Shown piece by piece: positions 59,701 to 64,000 of a DNA stretch of 64,000 bases (within the stretch, counting starts at the first letter, position 1; each line of letters starts with the position of its first letter). The notes below the pieces were generated by a model. The model was given only the letters and a program-made list of their open reading frames with translations. It made no database searches and was not told where the DNA came from. The DNA lies in contig JASEVX010000010.1 in assembly GCA_031761405.1 (NCBI GenBank), positions 15,433,800 through 15,497,799 of the forward strand, written 5' to 3'. The position numbers were made by a program, and so were the translations under genes. The stretch is from Serripes groenlandicus. Lineage: Eukaryota > Mollusca > Bivalvia > Cardiida > Cardiidae.

Positions 59701-62700
59701 CCCTGTATTGTTAAGCCTACCAGCTTCTTCTACTAGCCCAGCAACAAGTTCACCAGTCTCTTCTACTACCACAACAACAAGCTTACCAACTTCCTCTACT
59801 AGCCCAGCAACATGTTCACCAGTCTCTTCTACTAGCCCGGAAACAAGCTTACCAGTCTCTTCTACTAGCCTGGCAACAAGCTCACAAGCTTCTTCTACTA
59901 GCCTGGCAACAAGCTCACCAGCTTCTTCTACTAGCCTGGCAACAAGCTCACCAGCCTCTTCTTCTTCTAAAATTACAGTAACAAGGGTGTATGATTTTGC
60001 AGGCGAAGCAGTCAAGTAAGTTGTAAAAAATACAGGAATTCTTTTAACCCTTTTCCTGATCAAAATGACTTAACCCTTTCCCTCATACGACAATTCTGCA
60101 GCAGACGACTTTGAACATATTTTGTCAAAACATAGAAAATCTCCATAATTGAATGGATAAACCTATTACAAAAAGTGGAAAACATTGTGGCAAAAGGAGA
60201 AATTGCATGTTTTGTGCAATTTCTTCTTTTGTCACTGTCTTCAAAAGGCTGTTTGCTGCAGAGGCATCAGAAAGCGTCTATATGAGGGAAAGGGTTAATA
60301 TAACATTGCAAAAAAAAAAATGAGCAAATTCTCATTTTCACACTATGTTTTTTACTTATTATAAAACCCGGCCGGGTAGCTCAATTGGTAGCGTATCTGA
60401 CTCGTGATCTGGAGGTCACGGGTTCGATACCCGGTTGCGGCGACATTCTTTCGGGCGATTTTTCCATCGCCTCTCACCTCTGATCTATGTGAGAAAGTAG
60501 TCAGTGGCTTCGAAAGAATGTTGTGTAAGTACTGGTGTAGGAAAGCCAGGAACACATGGGTAGGTGCACTGACCGCCGTGATATGACCAAAGCTGTTGAA
60601 AGCGGCGTTAAACTCCAAACAAACAAAACTTATTATAAAAGGATAGGTCCCGTTTTTCCAGGCATAACATGCTTATCTGCAGATATCTTTCGAAAATTAT
60701 TTGCTCTTACAATAATATATAAGACAAATGGTAAATATTTATTTACTACCTATGGACTTTTTATTTAGAGCAATATTGTTGTAACAAACACGAATAATTC
60801 AAGCCAAGCCTAGAGTCGAAGCCAGGACAGTCTAAATCATAACAAGTACTACAGCAATTTGTAAATGCACTCGAAAAGTAGCAAAGCACACATTAGAGGG
60901 GTGTGTGGGAATTTTTCCTCACAACTTTTATTTAACCCTTTCCAACATAAAACAAGTCTGACGAAGATGACTTTATTAAAAAACACCCTTTCCAACCTGC
61001 AGACACATTTTGACGCATCTGCAGCATTGTGGCAAAAGGAGAAATTGCTCTTTATTAACGAGAATTTTCTCATCTTTGCCTAGATATTTTCAAAGTAATC
61101 TGCAGCAGATTTGTTCTATGTGCAAAAGTGTTGAAATTATGTGCATAATATACATGTATTTTCTAAAGAAACCAAGATCCTTAAGCCTTCTCACATTAAA
61201 AGATTTTTATTAGCGGCAGATGACTTTTGAAAACATTGTGGTAAAAGGAGAAATAATGAGCAATTTCTCCTTTTGCCACAAAGATTTCAATTATATATCT
61301 ATATCATCTTTATAGAGATTTAACATATTTTAACATAAAATAACTAAATTGAAGATGATGATAATGATGATAATGTATCAACATAATATTTTGGTTCTGA
61401 AATTTAAAACAATTGGACAATTGTACAAGCAATACTATGTTTGGTAATTTAAAGCGAACTTTCATTGCAGAGTCACAAAAGAGCTAGATGTCAATTCTAA
61501 AGAAGGTAAAGCTGAATTAAAAAGACAACAAGAGGAAAAAACTCAAGAAGATTCACCAGCCCTTAAAACTAGCGCAGTTGGTACCAGGTTTGTTTTTAAT
61601 ATTTTTACAGTCCTTTAACCGTTTTGTATGGGGATGGGGGTATGAACAGAATTTCAGTTATAGCATGGTCACCATCATTATTCTTGGGCACTCCATGACC
61701 ACCATAAGCAGGTATTGAGCCTGGTATACCAGGTCTCACATCCCCCATGCTAACTACTTTGACATGGCAGATTCCTCTTTCTTCCATAGAACAAACTCTA
61801 AACCTTTCCCGAATACAACAAATCTGCAGCAGACGACTTTGAAAATATCTAGACAAAAGCACAGAAAATCCCCTTAAATGAAAGAGCAATAATTGAAAAG
61901 GGTTGAAGACATGGTGACAAAAGGGGAAATTGCTCGTTTTGAGCAATTTCTTCTTTTGTTGCCATAATTTCAGTCGTCTGCTGCAGAGGCATCAGAAAGC
62001 GTCTATATCAGGGAAAGGGTTAAAGAAAGTGTCTTTTAGAATTGTAATACAGGTATTGATACTTAAAAAATGGATTGTTGTGAAATGATGTGTCATTGTT
62101 AGTACAGTTCCTGTTTTAAACCAATGGCAATGCATTGCATAGGAGATATAGTATCGGTGCCATGCTTGTGTGTGTGTCTGTCTGTGTACATCATGGTATA
62201 AGCATGATTAAGTGAAAACCAAAAGACTGTGGATAATCAAACATGGCATACTTGTTCCACATTATAAGAGGATTGTGTCCTATTGATTTTCAAGGTCACA
62301 TGTCAAGGTCGTTAGAGGCAATTATTAAAAGCATGATTAAGATAAAAAAAAAAAGGACCACTGAGGATAATCAAACTTGACAAAGTTGTTCCTCATACTG
62401 AAAAGATGTGTCTTATTGATTCTTTGGGTCATGGTCATTGGTGGAAATTATCAAAAAAAATTGTAAGCATGTTTCAGAGATAACCATACCAACAAGGTTT
62501 ATCAAACTTGGCCTACTTGTTCGTCACTATTAGAAACTGCCTTATTGATGTGCAGGGTAAGAGATCAAAGGTCAAGGTCACTGGAAGCAATTATCAAAAA
62601 AAAAATGTTTTCATAATTGAGAGAAATCTTTACCACTGAGGATAATTATACCTGGTATAATTGTTTCCCATTATGAGAAGATGTCCTCTATTAATTTTCA

Positions 62701-63461
62701 ACGTCAAACGTCAAAATAACTAAGTCGAAAGACAAACATATGCTTCGAGGGGATGCCCTTCCTTGCAATGCTCTTGTTCTACAATGCTTTCCAATCTTCC
62801 ACAACGTTAAATTCTCTAAACAGACTGTATAAGCAGTAGGTAAATGTAGCTCAATTGCACATTCTTATGATGGTGTCCTACTTTGTTGTCCTTTGAGATT
62901 GCTTTATTTCAGAAAAATACAAATTTCTACATCCTCTAGAAGTTTCTTATTTTTTGTAAAAAATTATATATTGGCCGGAAAGATTTTACTTGTTAGAGAG
63001 GTTTTTCCATATTCAAGCATTTTAGGAAAATTATGTAAAAATTGAAATCAGATGTCTACAAAAGGAGGAGTAAACTAATCTTTTCCCACCAATATCTCTA
63101 TTATGACTCAACCAAACCCTATGTTGTGTGTACTCACTGAGACGACTCTTTTGAGTACCCATAACATTGTGTTTCAGTTTTGTAATGCACCTTATCTAGA
63201 GTTCTTATTTTAATATAGTGTTGAAAACATTGTTGGAAGAGTAGGAATTTCTCAATTGGAGTAATTTCATCTTTCGCGACAAAAGTTTTAAAATTTTGAC
63301 TGTGATATATTGTGTTAAGTGTGCATTTAGACACAAATCAATGTTTTACATATTTAACTAATCCATGTTACAGTGGCATGAAAAGGACAATTGGTGGATT
63401 AAGCGGTGGACTAGGTGGTGTGTTAGACAGAATCAACAAGAAACCCAAAATGGGAACTTTA
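56689..63461 (+). CDS. CFDP1: CFDP1 / BCNT protein, 3' end beyond window (6 exons seen)
   Basis: Exons 56689-56743, 57311-57452, 58503-58743, 59678-60015, 61471-61587, 63374-63461: 327 codons, all junctions in phase. The N-terminus is acidic (MSDDEDYRSSEDEEYVP), followed by a basic KRKRKFSKKSPKK, a charged helix ending KKRANDLWSSFMSDVG (the family motif LWxxFxxDVG), a Ser/Thr/Pro repeat, then KITVTRVYDFAGEAVKVTKELD (family motif KITKVFDFAGEEV), a Gly/Lys linker and PKMGTL, where the conserved BCNT-C domain should begin. That domain, about 80 residues, is not in the window. BCNT/CFDP1 is the metazoan counterpart of yeast Swc5, part of the SRCAP/SWR1 remodeller that deposits H2A.Z in chromatin. 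Introns hold at least eight family A copies and two SINEs. Confidence 0.93.
56953..56980. repeat. Single arm of the GTACTCAAAAG foldback
   Basis: 'gatgttgtgggtactcaaaa' then gaatcatct, one arm only, in CFDP1 intron 1. The rest of intron 1 (56744-57310) shows nothing recognised. Confidence 0.55.
57311..57452 (+). CDS. CFDP1: CFDP1 exon 2
   Basis: Acceptor 'actttatctatcacag', donor CCAAG|GTAATT, phase 2. Acidic stretch then GKRKRKFSKKSPKK. Confidence 0.92.
57561..57701. mobile_element. Family A MITE, internally deleted
   Basis: Both TTAA present; left hairpin strand lost (gacgcttttgccacaatgtt). In CFDP1 intron 2. Confidence 0.8.
58122..58324. mobile_element. Family A MITE, reverse type
   Basis: ttaaccctttccctcataca to tgagggaaaagcttaa; hairpin loop mostly deleted. 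Confidence 0.75.
58435..58485 (+). mobile_element. SINE tail fragment
   Basis: 'gccggcgtaaaaccccaata' and (AATA)n, 20 bp before the acceptor of CFDP1 exon 3. Confidence 0.6.
58503..58743 (+). CDS. CFDP1: CFDP1 exon 3
   Basis: Acceptor 'gttacttatttaag', donor TTAAAAAG|GTTATT, phase 0. Contains ANDLWSSFMSDVGKPSPRKP. The donor is weak and its last bases may come from the SINE that follows. Confidence 0.88.
58744..59005 (-). mobile_element. Degenerate long SINE at a splice donor
   Basis: Antisense tail 'ttattagggttttatgccac' begins within a few bases of the exon 3 donor; body 'atatttagcccattggtgga' as in the 43378 copy; tRNA head decayed at right. Confidence 0.7.
59102..59332. mobile_element. 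Family A MITE
   Basis: ttaactgtttcctacatata to ttgggaaggtta; hairpin 'ggcaaaaggagaaatggctc' against 'gcactttccccttttgccac'. Confidence 0.75.
59355..59587. mobile_element. Family A MITE, reverse type, complete
   Basis: ttaacccttttccacataca to tgaggtagagggttaa; tip gctcgttttgagc is perfectly paired. Confidence 0.83.
59678..60015 (+). CDS. CFDP1: CFDP1 exon 4 with Ser/Thr-rich repeat
   Basis: Acceptor 'aaaatgcttttcag', donor GTCAA|GTAAGT, phase 2. About 85 residues are an 11-residue repeat of the type PASSTSLATSS in eight diverging units (33-nt DNA unit, 59720-59970), followed by KITVTRVYDFAGEAVK. Confidence 0.92.
60070..60298. mobile_element. Family A MITE, reverse type, complete
   Basis: TTAA at both ends; tip gcatgttttgtgc. 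A spare 'ttaacccttttcctgatc' end piece lies just before it at 60043. Confidence 0.84.
60368..60629 (+). mobile_element. tRNA-derived SINE, full length
   Basis: A box tagctcaattggtagcg, anticodon-like arm gactcgtgatctgg, B box gggttcgatacccgg, body 'gtcagtggcttcgaaagaat', tail 'gaaagcggcgttaaactcca'. The head is nearly a whole tRNA, but the fused body and tail show it is a SINE. In CFDP1 intron 4. Confidence 0.87.
60932..61134. mobile_element. Family A MITE, rearranged
   Basis: Two left ends in a row (ttaaccctttccaacata; caccctttccaacctgcag), then 'ttgtggcaaaaggagaaatt' and a worn right end. Confidence 0.65.
61210..61330. mobile_element. Family A MITE, core only
   Basis: 'ttgtggtaaaaggagaaata' against 'caatttctccttttgccaca', ends missing; 140 bp before CFDP1 exon 5. 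Confidence 0.65.
61471..61587 (+). CDS. CFDP1: CFDP1 exon 5
   Basis: Acceptor 'aactttcattgcag', donor GTACCAG|GTTTGT, phase 2. VTKELDVNSKEGKAELKRQQ to KTSAVGT. Confidence 0.92.
61798..62023. mobile_element. Family A MITE, reverse type
   Basis: Left 'taaacctttcccgaataca', right TTAA; tip gctcgttttgagc. Confidence 0.78.
62095..62760. repeat. About 150-bp diverged tandem repeat, four units
   Basis: Units share 'taagcatgattaag', 'actgaggataatcaaacttg', 'acttgttcctcat', 'gtcttattgattttcaaggt' and 'caaggtcactggaagcaatt'. A common mollusc-type repeat; in CFDP1 intron 5. Confidence 0.8.
63119..63169. mobile_element. Foldback of the GTACTCAAAAG family
   Basis: ctatgttgtgtgtactca against ttgagtacccataacattg with a 15-bp centre; the left arm has a small deletion relative to 41942. 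Confidence 0.7.
63374..63461 (+). CDS. CFDP1: CFDP1 exon 6
   Basis: Acceptor 'aatccatgttacag', donor ACTTTA|GTAAGT, phase 0. GMKRTIGGLSGGLGGVLDRI, then NKKPKMGTL. Confidence 0.92.
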
Positions 63462-63484
63462 GTAAGTGGCTTTGAAATATTTGT

Positions 63485-63985
63485 TTAACCCTTTCCCTTT
63501 ATACAGAGTATTTTTGCACACATCTGCAGCAGACCTTGTAGGATCATGAGCAAGTTTTCCTTGTTACAGAAATGTTTTAAACTTAATCCATTAATTAGCT
63601 GTACTTTTATTCAAAGAGATTTTCCATATTTTTCAAAAGTCATCTGCTGCAAATTGCAGACCTGCAGACAAGGTTTGAAAACAGAGTGTAATAGTGAGAA
63701 ATTGTTAATGAACTGATATTAATTAAACTTCACAGGAATATACCTGAGGTGGTCCTTTTTCCTTGTTCAAAGATTGAATGCCTTATTACATTCAAAAGGC
63801 TGTTCCACCATATTTTTCATTTTCAATTTCTCAAGATGTTTTTAAAGAAGTAGCGAACAAATGTTATGTTTTCAACTCTATTTAATAATAATTAATTTCA
63901 TTTACCTGGATTGTTTTAAGATTTTTTTACGAAATGTTTTCAAAGTCATCTGCTGCGGATATTTTGTATGAGGGAAAGGATGAAC
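63485..63985. mobile_element. Family A composite
   Basis: Starts ttaaccctttccctttatac and ends ctgctgcggatattttgtat, gagggaaagga, with a second set of arm words near 63640 ('gtcatctgctgcaaattgca'); two elements recombined. Confidence 0.65.
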
Positions 63986-64000
63986 ATCACATTTGAAAAT

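Noticed and set aside
60371..60443. Possible tRNA gene
   Set aside because: A and B boxes are good, but it is fused to a SINE body with the 'gcggcgttaaactcca' tail; the same applies to 24264, 33339, 42372 and 43378.
61605..61946. 113-aa minus ORF with VRPGIPGSIPAYGGHGVP
   Set aside because: Partly inside a family A MITE in a CFDP1 intron; origin of the Gly/Pro part unclear, but no gene structure around it.

Overview
The window is animal nuclear DNA. It has intron-containing genes with GT-AG splice sites, low gene density, and very many short interspersed and palindromic repeats. The repeat types suggest a bivalve mollusc, probably heterodont: tRNA-derived SINEs with a 'gcggcgtaaaaccccaat' tail, diverged tandem units of the 'tgacctagtgacctag' and 'aagaggcccaagagggcc' types, and a somatomedin-B-like protein of a kind I associate with molluscs. 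I did not try to name the species. A 200-N assembly gap sits at 45588-45787.

Four protein-coding genes can be spliced from the sequence with phases that agree at every junction. (1) + strand, 12743-20697, four exons, 619 aa: a secreted cysteine-rich protein with a somatomedin-B-like motif, resembling the ectodomain of molluscan adhesion/secretin-type receptors but ending right after one hydrophobic segment. (2) - strand, 24552-44951: GDAP1, the mitochondrial outer-membrane GST-like protein. Four exons are visible and the first coding exon is missing, probably lost in or beyond the gap. (3) - strand, 52079-56154: TMEM170A, three exons, complete at 129 aa. (4) + strand, 56689-63461: CFDP1 (BCNT/Swc5 family). 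Six exons are visible and the C-terminal BCNT domain lies past the window end. TMEM170A and CFDP1 are head-to-head with 534 bp between start codons, so they probably share a bidirectional promoter. The first gene and GDAP1 converge. A further candidate is a 70-aa intronless ORF (37841-38053, +) inside the large GDAP1 intron, with an N-myristoylation motif and a His/Ser repeat.

Layout: 1-582 is the 3' end of a non-LTR retrotransposon running into a 32-bp minisatellite (581-1370). 3180-3935 is a broken PIF/Harbinger transposase. 4-12 kb is repeats and a 41-bp array. 12.7-20.7 kb is the SMB-like gene. 21-24.4 kb is SINE copies. 24.5-45 kb is GDAP1 with a 16-kb intron full of transposon remnants. 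45-52 kb is tandem arrays and MITEs. 52-64 kb is TMEM170A and CFDP1.

The dominant repeat (family A, at least 30 copies) is a roughly 220-bp foldback element bounded by TTAA with CCCTTTCCC/GGGAAAGGG ends and a strong internal hairpin; the TTAA target and CCC/GGG ends suggest a piggyBac-type MITE. Family B is a roughly 250-bp element with GAGCCGTCCCGCGAG ends. Three copies of it are carried inside a larger element with CAGGGGCGTAGCT ends and 5-bp target duplications. The most unusual observation is a ten-copy, 64-bp array at the 3' splice site of a GDAP1 exon, in which most units carry a branchpoint-like site, an acceptor, a 27-nt in-frame coding piece and a donor-like GTATG.
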